Source: Butyrivibrio sp. (GTDB lineage Bacteria; Bacillota; Clostridia; Lachnospirales; Lachnospiraceae). From it: a stretch of DNA of 37,232 bases. The DNA lies in contig SVGC01000035.1 in the NCBI GenBank assembly GCA_015056495.1, positions 1 to 37,232 on the forward strand, written 5' to 3'. Position numbers and translations under genes: made by a program. Numbering within the stretch: position 1 is the stretch's first letter; each line of letters opens with the position of its first letter. Under the pieces are notes generated by a model that worked only from the letters and a program-made list of their open reading frames with translations, made no database searches and was not told where the DNA came from. Below, one piece after another: positions 1 through 8,797 of the stretch.

Positions 1-1
1 G

Positions 2-40
2 ATGCTTAAAAATGGTGAAATTGAAAACACTAAAAAATAA
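2..40 (+). CDS. possible 3' end of an upstream gene (partial)
   Basis: The second frame is open from the window edge and ends at a TAA at 38-40, giving a basic, polar tail (LKNGEIENTKK). It could be the last residues of a gene lying left of the window. Nothing identifies the family, and a second frame is also open for about 50 bases here, so the assignment is weak. Confidence 0.25.
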   Translation: MLKNGEIENTKK

Positions 41-87
41 GCCGTTTCGCTATTGACATTTGTTAGCAGGTTTTCATGCAACAAATT

Positions 88-161
88 GTGAGTCACTGGG
101 GACGTATCAAAATGACTCATTGCACACAATGAGTCATTTTGATACGTCCCCGGTGACTCAC
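88..161. repeat. 35-bp inverted repeat with 4-nt loop, REP-like element
   Basis: Arms 88-122 and 127-161 pair at all 35 positions (34 Watson-Crick and one G:T at 97/152) around the loop CACA at 123-126. The arms contain the word GGGGACG and the palindromic-looking TGACTCA. No run of T follows, so it is not a classical terminator. The GGGGACG...TGAC layout is shared with two shorter elements at 14957-14991 and 30049-30080, which suggests a family of REP-like mobile palindromes. The mobile origin is an inference. Confidence 0.75.
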
Positions 162-270
162 TTTCCGGTTATTGGTTTCTCCGAAAAATAGTAACTATGC
201 AGATTAAATAAAAAACAGATGTAAAAAATGTATAATTGTGCAATTGAATAATAGTTGCGCATATGGTATA

Positions 271-299
271 TTGCACATATGGAAGCGGTTGCATATAAT
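271..299 (+). promoter_or_regulatory. sigma-A promoter of the sugar ABC operon
   Basis: TTGCAC (271-276) and a perfect TATAAT (294-299) are separated by exactly 17 bases. The predicted transcription start near 306 leaves a leader of about 60 bases before the ATG at 367, which has a GGGAGG ribosome binding site at 357-362. An operator-like sequence fills the spacer, so this promoter is probably tightly repressible. Confidence 0.75.
279..293 (+). promoter_or_regulatory. LacI/CcpA-type operator O1 in the promoter spacer
   Basis: ATGGAAGCGGTTGCA matches every fixed position of the cre-type consensus WTGNAANCGNWNNCW. It lies between the -35 and -10 boxes, where bound protein would exclude RNA polymerase. 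The ligand could be CcpA or the LacI-family regulator encoded at 13992-15053; the sequence cannot separate the two. Confidence 0.7.
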
Positions 300-319
300 A
301 TTTGTTGTATGATATGCAC

Positions 320-334
320 ATGGAAGCGGTTACT
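320..334 (+). promoter_or_regulatory. LacI/CcpA-type operator O2 downstream of the start point
   Basis: ATGGAAGCGGTTACT again fits WTGNAANCGNWNNCW and shares its first 12 bases with the site at 279-293. It starts 41 bases downstream, close to four helical turns, so both sites would sit on the same face of the DNA and could be bound cooperatively or as a roadblock. Confidence 0.7.
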
Positions 335-366
335 TAAAGAGGTATGAAATAAAAAGGGAGGACAAG

Positions 367-2469
367 ATGAAAAAACACGTAAATCACGGGAAAAGTGTCT
401 TGGGAACATCATTGGCTGTGGCTTTACTTGCATCATCTATTGTGGGTTGTAGCAATGGTGCAGAGCAGGCTGATACAAGTACTCAGACACAGGACACAAC
501 AGAGTCTCAGGCAACTGAGGAGAAAACAACTGAAGCTGCTACAGAAGAAGTAGCAGGTGAACCAACAGTAATCAAGTATGGTACACACTGGGTAGCTGGA
601 CTTGATCCAAACTATGTGGATGAAGTAACTGGCGAGTACACTATGGCAGAATCAGACAGACAGGCAGCTCTTGCAGCACTTGATGCTATTAAGTCAGAGC
701 TTAATGTTGAGTTTGAATTTGTACAATACAGTGGAGATGTACGTACAGAACTTATGACAAGCGTTCTTGCAGGTGATCCGGTATGTGATCTGGCAACCAT
801 TTGGGGTGGTGCAGAAGGAACAATCCTTGCACAGAACGTATTACAGGAACTAGATGACTATTCAGACATCTTTGCAGATGAAGAAGTTTCATGGATGTTT
901 GATGACAAACTCTATGGTCACAATTATCTTCTGAGCTTTACAGAGAGATTCATTCCTAGATGGCCACTTATCTACAACGCAACAATGATCGAAGCTGTAG
1001 ATGCATTAAAGGATGAGGATGGAAATACAATCTATCCTACAGATCTCTTTAATGATGGCGAATGGACATGGAGCGCATTTGAAGACTATCTGTCCAAGAT
1101 CGAAGCATATTATGCTAATGTTCCATCAGCAGAAGGAAGCACACAGTCAACAGTTCAGGCATATGAGACAGACCACAGATTTGCAGGACTTTCAGCTATA
1201 TATTCAAATGGCGGTGCAATATATGGTGCAAATGGTCTGACAGTTAATTCTGATGAGACAAAAGAAGGTCTTGAGTTTATTGCAAAACTTATGGATCTTG
1301 GAGTTATGAGTGATCCTGGAGTATATGATGATGGATATACACCTCAGTGGACAACAGCTCAGGGAGACTTCTCAAGAAGTGCAACAGTATTTACAGACTG
1401 CCCGGACTGGCTCATTGCATCAGCTGTTTCTTCTGTAGCTGAGAGAAATGAATCAGTTGGTATCGTTCCTTGGCCAAGACCAGACGATCTTGCAGCTGAT
1501 GACGAAGCTTACCAGCAGGTTATCACACTTGGCGATTCAGTTGGCGTACTTAAGGGCGTTGATGAAGAAAAGACCAAGCTTGCACTTGAAGCTTACAAGC
1601 TATACTGGGAGACATACTACAAGACACTTGGTGGAGTAGATGATCTTACACAGTATCAGTCAACAATGGCAGCTTCACAGGCAGCTGGATATGGATTTGA
1701 TATCTACAATGAGACATACGGCGAAGATGTACTTAACAGCTTCATCTATGTATCAGAGCACCTTTCAAATGATTATGCAGATCTTCTTAACTTAAGAGTT
1801 TCATGGGATGACGTACTCGGCAAGAGCTTATATGGACTTGAAGGAATGGCTGACTATTCAGTAGCCATCGAAGCTAACATGAATCTGTTTGAAAATCAGA
1901 TCAGCAACATGGAAGCAATCCTTTCATCAGATGAAGTTCACGACAATATGGGACCAGACATCATAGCATCTACAATTGAGATCCCTGTTGGCACAGATGT
2001 AAATGAACTTGATCTTACAGTTTACTTCACAGCAACAGATACAGTTGATGGAGAGCTTGATCTTGCTAATGCTACATTCACAATTTCTGATGACCTTGAT
2101 ACAGCAACAGCAGGCGAGTATGACAGTGCAGTTAAGATGGAGATTGCAGATTCATCTGATAACACAAGCAGTAAGTCAACTAAGGTAGTAGTATTCAATG
2201 CTGAAAATACAGAAGCTCCTACAGTAGTAGTAAAAGAGGATGCTGACAGCATCACACTTGATACAGATGCATCATCTATCGATTGGTCAGCATTTGTAGA
2301 AAGTGCAACAGATGCAGACGGCCTTGATCTTAAAGGCAAGATCACTGCAGATATCTCAACACTTGATACATCTACACCTGGTGATTACAGCGTAGAGATC
2401 ACAGTTACAGACTATGCAGGAAATGAGACAACAGAGACAATTACAGTAAACGTAGCAGCTGCAGAATAA
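367..2469 (+). CDS. extracellular solute-binding lipoprotein with C-terminal Ig-like domains (sugar ABC transporter)
   Basis: This protein captures a sugar outside the membrane and hands it to an ABC permease. The N-terminus has a lysine-rich start, a hydrophobic core and the lipobox SIVGC (Cys28), so it should be a lipid-anchored family 1 binding protein. A Ser/Thr/Glu-rich linker (about 30-65) precedes the binding domain (about 65-520). The last 170 residues form two beta-rich repeats of the bacterial Ig/HYR kind, the last ending in DYAGNETTETITVNV; plain sugar-binding proteins usually stop near 420-560 residues. The ATG follows GGGAGG. It is first in the operon and is separated from the rest by a terminator, so it is probably the most highly expressed product. 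Substrate unknown. Confidence 0.88.
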   Translation: MKKHVNHGKSVLGTSLAVALLASSIVGCSNGAEQADTSTQTQDTTESQATEEKTTEAATEEVAGEPTVIKYGTHWVAGLDPNYVDEVTGEYTMAESDRQAALAALDAIKSELNVEFEFVQYSGDVRTELMTSVLAGDPVCDLATIWGGAEGTILAQNVLQELDDYSDIFADEEVSWMFDDKLYGHNYLLSFTERFIPRWPLIYNATMIEAVDALKDEDGNTIYPTDLFNDGEWTWSAFEDYLSKIEAYYANVPSAEGSTQSTVQAYETDHRFAGLSAIYSNGGAIYGANGLTVNSDETKEGLEFIAKLMDLGVMSDPGVYDDGYTPQWTTAQGDFSRSATVFTDCPDWLIASAVSSVAERNESVGIVPWPRPDDLAADDEAYQQVITLGDSVGVLKGVDEEKTKLALEAYKLYWETYYKTLGGVDDLTQYQSTMAASQAAGYGFDIYNETYGEDVLNSFIYVSEHLSNDYADLLNLRVSWDDVLGKSLYGLEGMADYSVAIEANMNLFENQISNMEAILSSDEVHDNMGPDIIASTIEIPVGTDVNELDLTVYFTATDTVDGELDLANATFTISDDLDTATAGEYDSAVKMEIADSSDNTSSKSTKVVVFNAENTEAPTVVVKEDADSITLDTDASSIDWSAFVESATDADGLDLKGKITADISTLDTSTPGDYSVEITVTDYAGNETTETITVNVAAAE

Positions 2470-2484
2470 CAACTATACAGATCT

Positions 2485-2515
2485 GAGGGTCAACAATATA
2501 GTTGACCCTCTTTTT
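2485..2515 (+). terminator. intrinsic terminator/attenuator inside the ABC operon
   Basis: A perfect 10-bp stem, GAGGGTCAAC (2485-2494) with GTTGACCCTC (2501-2510), closes a 6-nt loop and is followed by five T. It lies between the first binding-protein gene and the rest of the operon. Partial read-through would give a large excess of the first binding protein over the membrane components, a common design in sugar ABC operons. Confidence 0.85.
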
Positions 2516-2529
2516 AATAGGACATGGGT

Positions 2530-5424
2530 ATGAAGAAGGCTATTTTGGGTAAAAAAACAATAATTGGGGCTTTAGCTGTTCTGGCATTAGCAGGTATCTT
2601 TTGCGTAGCAACAAAAGGAGATAAAGACATAACTTTATATGCGTGCTCTGCGACAGATGATATGCAGGATATGGCTCTGGAAGAGAGCTATGAGGCTTAT
2701 CTGGAAGAAAACGGATATACAGGCACTATGTCTGATTCTGAAATAGAAATAGATCTGAATAACTATGAAACAGCAGGAGAACTTACAGCTGAAGTTGGAG
2801 AAAATGGCCTTATAACAGAAGGTGATGGCAGCATAACATGGACTTTTAATGTAGCATCAGAAGGCTTTTACAATCTGGAACTGGGATATATTGCTCTTCC
2901 GGGCACTACATCAGATATTCAGAGAGAAATCCTTATTGATGGAGAGATTCTTTATGATGACCTTTCATCACTGGTCATTAGAAGATGGTGGGCAGACGAA
3001 GATATTGAGCTCAAAAATGGAAATGAGCTCCGCCCTAACTCTTATGAAGTCTATGAGGAACTCAAGTGGTTCGTTGAGGATGCTGAAAGAAGAAGCGGAA
3101 GCGCGCTGATCTTCTACCTTTCTAAAGGACAGCATACGCTCACTTTCAATACCATCAAGGAACCATTGGAATATACGAGTCTCACCTTTGTAGCAGAAGA
3201 GGAAAAAGAGTCCTACAAAACTGCTGTAGCAGCTTTGCAGGCAGAGTATGAAGAATACAGCGGTGATACGATCGTTTTACAGGCAGAGAGATGTGAGGGA
3301 GATACTGAAGGTATCAAGAAAAACTCAGTTTCTCTATCTGTTCAGAAAAATCATTCCGATTCATTGGTTTACCCTTACCACGCATATTACAACAGATACA
3401 ATACTATTGGTGGTGAATCCTGGGAAAATCCGGGAGATGCCATAACATGGACGATCAATGTTGAACAGGAAGGCCTTTATGAGATTGCTTTTAAAGGCAG
3501 ACAAAATACTAACAGAGGTGTTACAAGCTACAGAAGATTGTATGTAAATGGCGAAGTGCCTTATGTAGAAGTAGAGGCTATCGGATTTGAATACACCACA
3601 GAGATGAACCAGTACGTTGTGGCTGACAATGAAGGAACTCCAATGCTTTTCTATCTTCATGAAGGCAGCAATGACATCACTCTGGAAAATGTAATGGGAC
3701 CTTTTGGCGCGATAGTGACAGAAGTTGAGGCAAGCCTTAAAGTCCTCAACAGCTCTTATTTACATGTCATACAGCTGACAGGTAAATCACCTGATATTTA
3801 TATTGATTATCAGATTGCTGAAAAAGTTCCTGATTTTAAGCAGAATATGGAAGCAGAAGCTGACAGGCTTGATCAGATAGTAGAAAAAATAGTTGAGATC
3901 ACTGGTGAAAAAGGTGAAAATACAGCGCTCCTGTCTAAGATGGCTGTAGAGGCACGAAATCTTGCAAAAGATCCTGAGAGTGTTACTTCTGAACTAAGTC
4001 AGCTCAAAAACAATATCTCAGCAGTTGGAACATGGCTTGTACAGGTGTCTGCAATGCCTCTGGAAATGGACAGTCTGTCAATATCAGCCAAAGGCGCTGA
4101 GCTTCCTGATACAACAGACAGTTTCTGGCAGAGTCTATGCAATGGAACACTTCGCTTTTTTGCTTCATTCTTCATTGACAGCAGTTCAGTTGGTGAATCA
4201 GAAGGTGCAGGCACAGAGACTCTTACAGTCTGGGTTGCTTCTTATGGAAAAGAGCAGGCACAGATAATACAAAACCTTGTTGATAACAGTTTTTCTTCTA
4301 AAACAGATATACCGGTCAAGATACAACTTATCCCTGCAGACGTGGTACTTAGAGCTGCTCTTGCAGGAAATGGTCCTGATGTAGTTATAGGACTGTCCCA
4401 GTCTACATTGCAGGATTTTGCTATGAGAGATGCCACAGTAGACCTTAGTACAATGGAAGGCTACAGCGAAGTAGCATCAGTTTTCCCAGAGAGTGCTCTG
4501 GGTACAGCAAGCTACAACGGCGGAGTTTATGGACTTCCTGAAACAGCTAATTTTTTGATGATGTTCTACAGACAGGATATATTCAATGAACTTGGTATAT
4601 CTGCTCCAACGACATGGGAAGAATTTATTGAGATCATACCTGTTTTACAACAGCACAATTATGGCGCATATATTCCAAATGCTTATCTAAATGATGGAAG
4701 CGGAAATCTGAATTTCTTCCAGGCACTTGTTTTCCAGTATGGAGGAAATATATACAACGGCGAGGGAACAGATTACGGAATATCCTCTGCATTGTCTGAT
4801 AAGACAGCTATGGAAGCCTTTAAAGACTACACAGATCTATATACCAATTATGGTCTGGATGTTCAGGTGGATTTCTCAAACAGATTCAGGACCGGTGAGA
4901 TTCCTATTGGAATAACTAACTACACAACCTTCTGCCAGTTAGAGATTTTTGCACCTGAAATAAAAGGACAGTGGTCATTTGCTCCAATTCCTGGAACTGT
5001 TAAGGAAGACGGAACAGTTGACAACATGGTACTGGTAGATACTGTTGATACAGTTATCATGAAGCAGACAGATAGCCTTGATGAGGCCTGGGAATTCATG
5101 AAATGGTGGATGAGCACAGAGACTCAGCTGGAGTATTGCCAGAGCGTTGAATCTGTCATGGGTACAGCAGCAAGAATAGCCAGTGCCAATCCGGAAGTCA
5201 TAGAGCAGTTGCCTTGGAGCAATTCAGAACTAAAAGCTATCCTGTCGCAATATAGCAATTCCAAAGGATTGCCGGCTGTTCCGGGTTACTATATGACCAG
5301 CAGAATGATATCCTATGCATTTGCTGATGTTATCAGTAATAATGCCAATCCTAGAGAAAGTCTGTATCTGAATACAGAATCGATAAACAAGGAACTGACT
5401 CGAAAGAGAAGTGAACTTGAGTAA
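2530..5424 (+). CDS. large solute-binding protein with N-terminal carbohydrate-binding-like modules
   Basis: This is a predicted exported binding protein of unusual build, about 964 residues. A membrane segment or signal peptide (about 10-30) is followed by two similar beta-sandwich modules (about 80-230 and 250-400). Each has the ITWT(F/I)NV..EG(F/L)Y strand pair typical of CBM6/35-like folds. A helical connector (about 430-540) follows, and then a complete family 1 solute-binding domain (about 565-966) containing NGPDVVIGL and GVYGLPETANFLMMFYRQD. There is no lipobox cysteine, so it is probably held by the N-terminal helix. The start is set at 2530 because AGGA at 2519-2522 is well spaced for it but touches the in-frame ATG at 2524. 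It is followed after 11 bases by a permease gene. The CBM-like assignment is by pattern only. Confidence 0.82.
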   Translation: MKKAILGKKTIIGALAVLALAGIFCVATKGDKDITLYACSATDDMQDMALEESYEAYLEENGYTGTMSDSEIEIDLNNYETAGELTAEVGENGLITEGDGSITWTFNVASEGFYNLELGYIALPGTTSDIQREILIDGEILYDDLSSLVIRRWWADEDIELKNGNELRPNSYEVYEELKWFVEDAERRSGSALIFYLSKGQHTLTFNTIKEPLEYTSLTFVAEEEKESYKTAVAALQAEYEEYSGDTIVLQAERCEGDTEGIKKNSVSLSVQKNHSDSLVYPYHAYYNRYNTIGGESWENPGDAITWTINVEQEGLYEIAFKGRQNTNRGVTSYRRLYVNGEVPYVEVEAIGFEYTTEMNQYVVADNEGTPMLFYLHEGSNDITLENVMGPFGAIVTEVEASLKVLNSSYLHVIQLTGKSPDIYIDYQIAEKVPDFKQNMEAEADRLDQIVEKIVEITGEKGENTALLSKMAVEARNLAKDPESVTSELSQLKNNISAVGTWLVQVSAMPLEMDSLSISAKGAELPDTTDSFWQSLCNGTLRFFASFFIDSSSVGESEGAGTETLTVWVASYGKEQAQIIQNLVDNSFSSKTDIPVKIQLIPADVVLRAALAGNGPDVVIGLSQSTLQDFAMRDATVDLSTMEGYSEVASVFPESALGTASYNGGVYGLPETANFLMMFYRQDIFNELGISAPTTWEEFIEIIPVLQQHNYGAYIPNAYLNDGSGNLNFFQALVFQYGGNIYNGEGTDYGISSALSDKTAMEAFKDYTDLYTNYGLDVQVDFSNRFRTGEIPIGITNYTTFCQLEIFAPEIKGQWSFAPIPGTVKEDGTVDNMVLVDTVDTVIMKQTDSLDEAWEFMKWWMSTETQLEYCQSVESVMGTAARIASANPEVIEQLPWSNSELKAILSQYSNSKGLPAVPGYYMTSRMISYAFADVISNNANPRESLYLNTESINKELTRKRSELE

Positions 5425-5435
5425 AGGAGCTACTG

Positions 5436-6362
5436 ATGGAGCAAACAATTGATAAAAGCAAAAGCTATAAAGAGCCTTTCTCTGTAGTATGGAAAAAGCA
5501 TAAATATAAGTATCTCATGATACTTCCTTTTGGACTGATATTCCTGTTATTTACAGTGCTTCCGGTCTTAATAGCCATAGCCCTGAGTTTTACAAGCTTT
5601 GACATGGTATCAACTCCTAAATTTGTTGGTTTATCCAATTATATGAGTCTCTTTGCTGATGATGATATATTCCTGATCGCGGTAAAAAATACATTGTTTT
5701 TTGCCATAGTAACAGGACCTATAAGCTATATCATGTGTTTCATTTTTGCATGGCTTGTAAATGAACTTCCAAGAATACCAAGAGCCATCATGACACTGGT
5801 ATTCTACGCACCATCAATATCAGGTAATGCATATCTTATCTGGAAGATACTGTTTTCATCTGATTCATATGGATGGGCCAATGCATGGCTTATGAAACTG
5901 GGAATAACTTCTGATGCAATACAATGGCTTATCACCACAGAATACATAATGCCTATCCTCGTGGTTGTTCAGTTGTGGCTGAGCCTGGGCGTCAGCTTCC
6001 TGACATTCATTGCAGGTCTTCAGACTGTAGATAGATCGCTGTATGAAGCAGCTGCAGTAGAAGGAATCAGAAACAGATGGCAGGAATTATGGTTTATCAC
6101 ATTCCCTTCCATGAAGCCTCAGCTCCTGTTTGGTGCTGTAATGCAGATCACAAGTTCATTATCTGTATCACAGCTGTCCATTGATCTGGTTGGTTTTCCA
6201 TCAGTCAATTACGCAGGACACACGATCCTGACACATCTTCATGACTATGGAAATATCCGTTATCAGATGGGATATGCATGTACGATAGCAGTTGTATTGT
6301 TCTTTATCATGATGCTGTGCAATATCATGATCCAAAAGGTTCTTAGAAGAATTGGAGATTAA
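5436..6362 (+). CDS. sugar ABC transporter permease, MalF/UgpA type (pair 1)
   Basis: An inner-membrane half of a carbohydrate importer, 308 residues. A cytoplasmic lysine-rich N-terminus leads into a first helix (about 30-50) and about six helices in all. The ATPase-docking EAA loop reads YEAAAVEG near residue 203, with a typical FPSMKPQL tail. The ATG follows AAAGGAG, which overlaps the stop of the upstream binding-protein gene, so translation is probably coupled. The next permease starts one base after the stop. No ATPase gene lies in the operon; this subunit probably works with a shared MsmX-like ATPase encoded elsewhere (family knowledge). Confidence 0.92.
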   Translation: MEQTIDKSKSYKEPFSVVWKKHKYKYLMILPFGLIFLLFTVLPVLIAIALSFTSFDMVSTPKFVGLSNYMSLFADDDIFLIAVKNTLFFAIVTGPISYIMCFIFAWLVNELPRIPRAIMTLVFYAPSISGNAYLIWKILFSSDSYGWANAWLMKLGITSDAIQWLITTEYIMPILVVVQLWLSLGVSFLTFIAGLQTVDRSLYEAAAVEGIRNRWQELWFITFPSMKPQLLFGAVMQITSSLSVSQLSIDLVGFPSVNYAGHTILTHLHDYGNIRYQMGYACTIAVVLFFIMMLCNIMIQKVLRRIGD

Positions 6363-6363
6363 A

Positions 6364-7278
6364 ATGGGCAAGGCAGTAAGAAATAAATCTGGTAAAAGAA
6401 GAAAAGGAATAATAGCATTCCTTAAGGCAAGAAAGATCAAAAGAAGAAACCGAAGCCTTGGAGGAGATGTCTTCCTGACCATATTACTTGGAGCTTTCGG
6501 GTTATTTTCACTATTCCCTCTCTGGTACATATTTGTGAGCGCATTCAAGCCCTTCAGCGAGATATTTATCTTCCCGCCAAGGCTTACTGTTGATAACCCG
6601 ACTCTGAATAACTTTTTTGACCTGAAAAATATAATAGAAGGCTTTGATGTACCTCTTTCAAGATACATCTTCAATACATTGTTTATTACAGGAATTGGTA
6701 CCAGTGGAACAGTGCTGCTGGGCTCTATGGCAGCATTTCCTCTTGCAAAATACAGATTTCCGGGGTCAGATCTGATGAATAAGCTCATAGTATATGCCCT
6801 TATGTTCTCAACAACAGTAACGGCTATACCAAACTATCTGATCATGAGCAGGCTGGGACTTATAAATACTTATTGGGCAGTTATTCTTCCTGCAGTTGGC
6901 GGTACTTTGGGGCTGTTCCTTATGAGGAACTTTATAGTGCAGATACCTGACGCGCTGCTTGAGTCCTCCAAGATAGATGGAGCTAATGAATTCCAGACCT
7001 ATTGGAAGATAGTAATGCCTCTGTGCAAACCGGCATGGATAACACTTATTATTTTATCCTTCCAGCAGATGTGGGGCACTACAGGCGGTGTGTTCATATA
7101 TTCAGAAGAGCTCAAGCCTCTAAGTTATGTACTGTCACAGCTGGTAAATGGTGGTATAGCAAGAACAGGCGTAGCTTCTGCAGTATCTCTGATAATGGTA
7201 CTTGTACCAGTTTCAGTATTTGTAATATCTCAGAGTAATGTAATAGAAACCATGGCTACTACAGGTATCAAAGAGTAA
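6364..7278 (+). CDS. sugar ABC transporter permease, MalG/UgpE type (pair 1)
   Basis: Second permease half, 304 residues, with a very basic N-terminus (KSGKRRKG, KIKRRNR) and about six helices. The EAA loop is the variant LLESSKIDGANEF near residue 198, followed by YWKIVMPLCKPA. The ATG at 6364 is preferred over a TTG four codons upstream because GGAG at 6354-6357 is ideally spaced for it. It presumably forms a heterodimeric channel with the preceding gene product. The NHL/TPR gene begins 13 bases downstream. Confidence 0.92.
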   Translation: MGKAVRNKSGKRRKGIIAFLKARKIKRRNRSLGGDVFLTILLGAFGLFSLFPLWYIFVSAFKPFSEIFIFPPRLTVDNPTLNNFFDLKNIIEGFDVPLSRYIFNTLFITGIGTSGTVLLGSMAAFPLAKYRFPGSDLMNKLIVYALMFSTTVTAIPNYLIMSRLGLINTYWAVILPAVGGTLGLFLMRNFIVQIPDALLESSKIDGANEFQTYWKIVMPLCKPAWITLIILSFQQMWGTTGGVFIYSEELKPLSYVLSQLVNGGIARTGVASAVSLIMVLVPVSVFVISQSNVIETMATTGIKE

Positions 7279-7290
7279 AGGACTTAAATT

Positions 7291-8796
7291 ATGGTAAGGG
7301 GTTATAAACAAAAAACTATTGGCCAGAAAATTAAATTGATGACCGGCTCTTTTTTAATAGCATCATCCCTTTTATGTGCAGGCCAGATGAGCACTGTCGC
7401 TTATGCGGCAGACGGTACAAGCTTTGTTTACGAGGGCTATATCTATGATGATTACGGCAATACCCTTGAAAGCCCTGCAGCTTTTTCCTATGAGAGGCAG
7501 ATAGATTCAAGCAATCTTGAGGGAATGAGCTTTCAGAGTGTAGATGATGTATGCACCAGCGAAGATGGCAGGATATTCCTTACAGACAAGCTTTCCGGCA
7601 GAGTCAATGTCTTTAATGAAGATGGTGAGCTGCTCAAATCAATTAAGACCATATGGAATAAAGAAGGCACCATTCAGCTGGACGCAAATGGCAATCAGGT
7701 AACGCTTCAGGCTCCTGAGGGATGCTACGTTCATGATAAAACAGGGGAGATATACATTGCTGATCCGGGCGGAGAGCAGGTAGTGGTACTGGATCTTGAA
7801 GATTATTCATATATAAGAGTCATCACAAGACCTGACAATATGACCGGAACAACTCAGTTCAAGCCTTCAAAGGTCGCTGTAGACGATGCCAACAGGATCT
7901 TTCTGGTAGTTCAGTCAAGTTATGAAGGAATTATCGAGCTTGCCAGCGATGGCACTTTTATTGGCTATTACGGAGTCAATAATCCCAAGGTCAATCTGGT
8001 TGAATACTTCTGGAAATCAATCGCTACTGATGAACAGAAAAAACAGATGAGCAAGACTTTTGCACCAGCTTTTAACAATATTGCAGTAGACGGGGACGGA
8101 TTTGTAATGGCTGTAACCTATGATAGTGCAGCTACAGACATGATCTTCAGATTAAATGCAAAAGGCTCAAACGTTATCAGAGAAGAGGGTAATACCAAAC
8201 TCATCGGAGACCTGGGTGAGGATCAGAGCGCTTTTGTAGATATTGCAGTTACCGATTATGGCATATATGCAGTTCTGGACAAAACAAAAGGCAGAGTATT
8301 TATCTATGATTTCGATGGTGAGTTGTTAAACGCATTTGGAAGTCTTGGTAATCTAAAAGGCCAGCTACAGACTCCAACCGGTATTGCATGGCTTGGAGAT
8401 AAGCTCATAGTTACAGACTCTACTCTCAAATGCGCTTATATACTGACTCCTAGTGAATTCGGACAGGCAATAATCAATGGCAGTAGAGAATACTATTTTG
8501 GTAATTGGGATGAAGCCCTTACCTATTTTGAACAGGCAGTAAGACTTAACTCCAATTATGAAGTAGCTTACACAGGTATCGGTAAAAATTACCTGATGAA
8601 AAATGAATATGAATCAGCTCTTTATTATTTTAAACAGGGCAATAACAGAACCTACTATTCCAAGGCGTATTACGGTTACAGAGGCCAGCAGATGAAAAAG
8701 CATTTTGGGATCATAGCAACCGTATTTGTAGCTCTCATAGTATTACTGTTCTATTCAGAAATAAGGTATAACAGGAAGAATCGTAGAAAGGCATAA
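7291..8796 (+). CDS. membrane-anchored NHL-propeller/TPR protein
   Basis: Exported protein of 501 residues. A signal peptide (about 10-40, ending near VAYA-AD) is followed by repeated beta-propeller blades of the NHL type (about 60-390), for example the blades around DGRIFLTDKLSGRVNVF, GEIYIADPGGEQVVVLD and DKLIVTDSTLKCAYIL. Two TPR-like helical hairpins follow (about 395-460: NWDEALTYFEQAVRLN, NEYESALYYFKQG). A C-terminal membrane helix (about 470-488) and a basic tail end the protein. The propeller should face outside. It sits between permease pair 1 and the Yip1 gene, so it may scaffold or sense substrate for the transporter. AAAGGA upstream supports the ATG. Function unproven. Confidence 0.8.
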   Translation: MVRGYKQKTIGQKIKLMTGSFLIASSLLCAGQMSTVAYAADGTSFVYEGYIYDDYGNTLESPAAFSYERQIDSSNLEGMSFQSVDDVCTSEDGRIFLTDKLSGRVNVFNEDGELLKSIKTIWNKEGTIQLDANGNQVTLQAPEGCYVHDKTGEIYIADPGGEQVVVLDLEDYSYIRVITRPDNMTGTTQFKPSKVAVDDANRIFLVVQSSYEGIIELASDGTFIGYYGVNNPKVNLVEYFWKSIATDEQKKQMSKTFAPAFNNIAVDGDGFVMAVTYDSAATDMIFRLNAKGSNVIREEGNTKLIGDLGEDQSAFVDIAVTDYGIYAVLDKTKGRVFIYDFDGELLNAFGSLGNLKGQLQTPTGIAWLGDKLIVTDSTLKCAYILTPSEFGQAIINGSREYYFGNWDEALTYFEQAVRLNSNYEVAYTGIGKNYLMKNEYESALYYFKQGNNRTYYSKAYYGYRGQQMKKHFGIIATVFVALIVLLFYSEIRYNRKNRRKA

Positions 8797-8797
8797 G

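Noticed and set aside
53..58. Perfect TTGACA hexamer near the left edge
   Set aside because: No acceptable -10 box at 16-18 bases downstream, and the 35-bp hairpin would follow immediately.
6201..6788. 195-codon open frame on the minus strand across the permease genes
   Set aside because: It overlaps two clear permease genes, has no ribosome binding site, and its peptide is a low-complexity mirror of membrane-helix codons.
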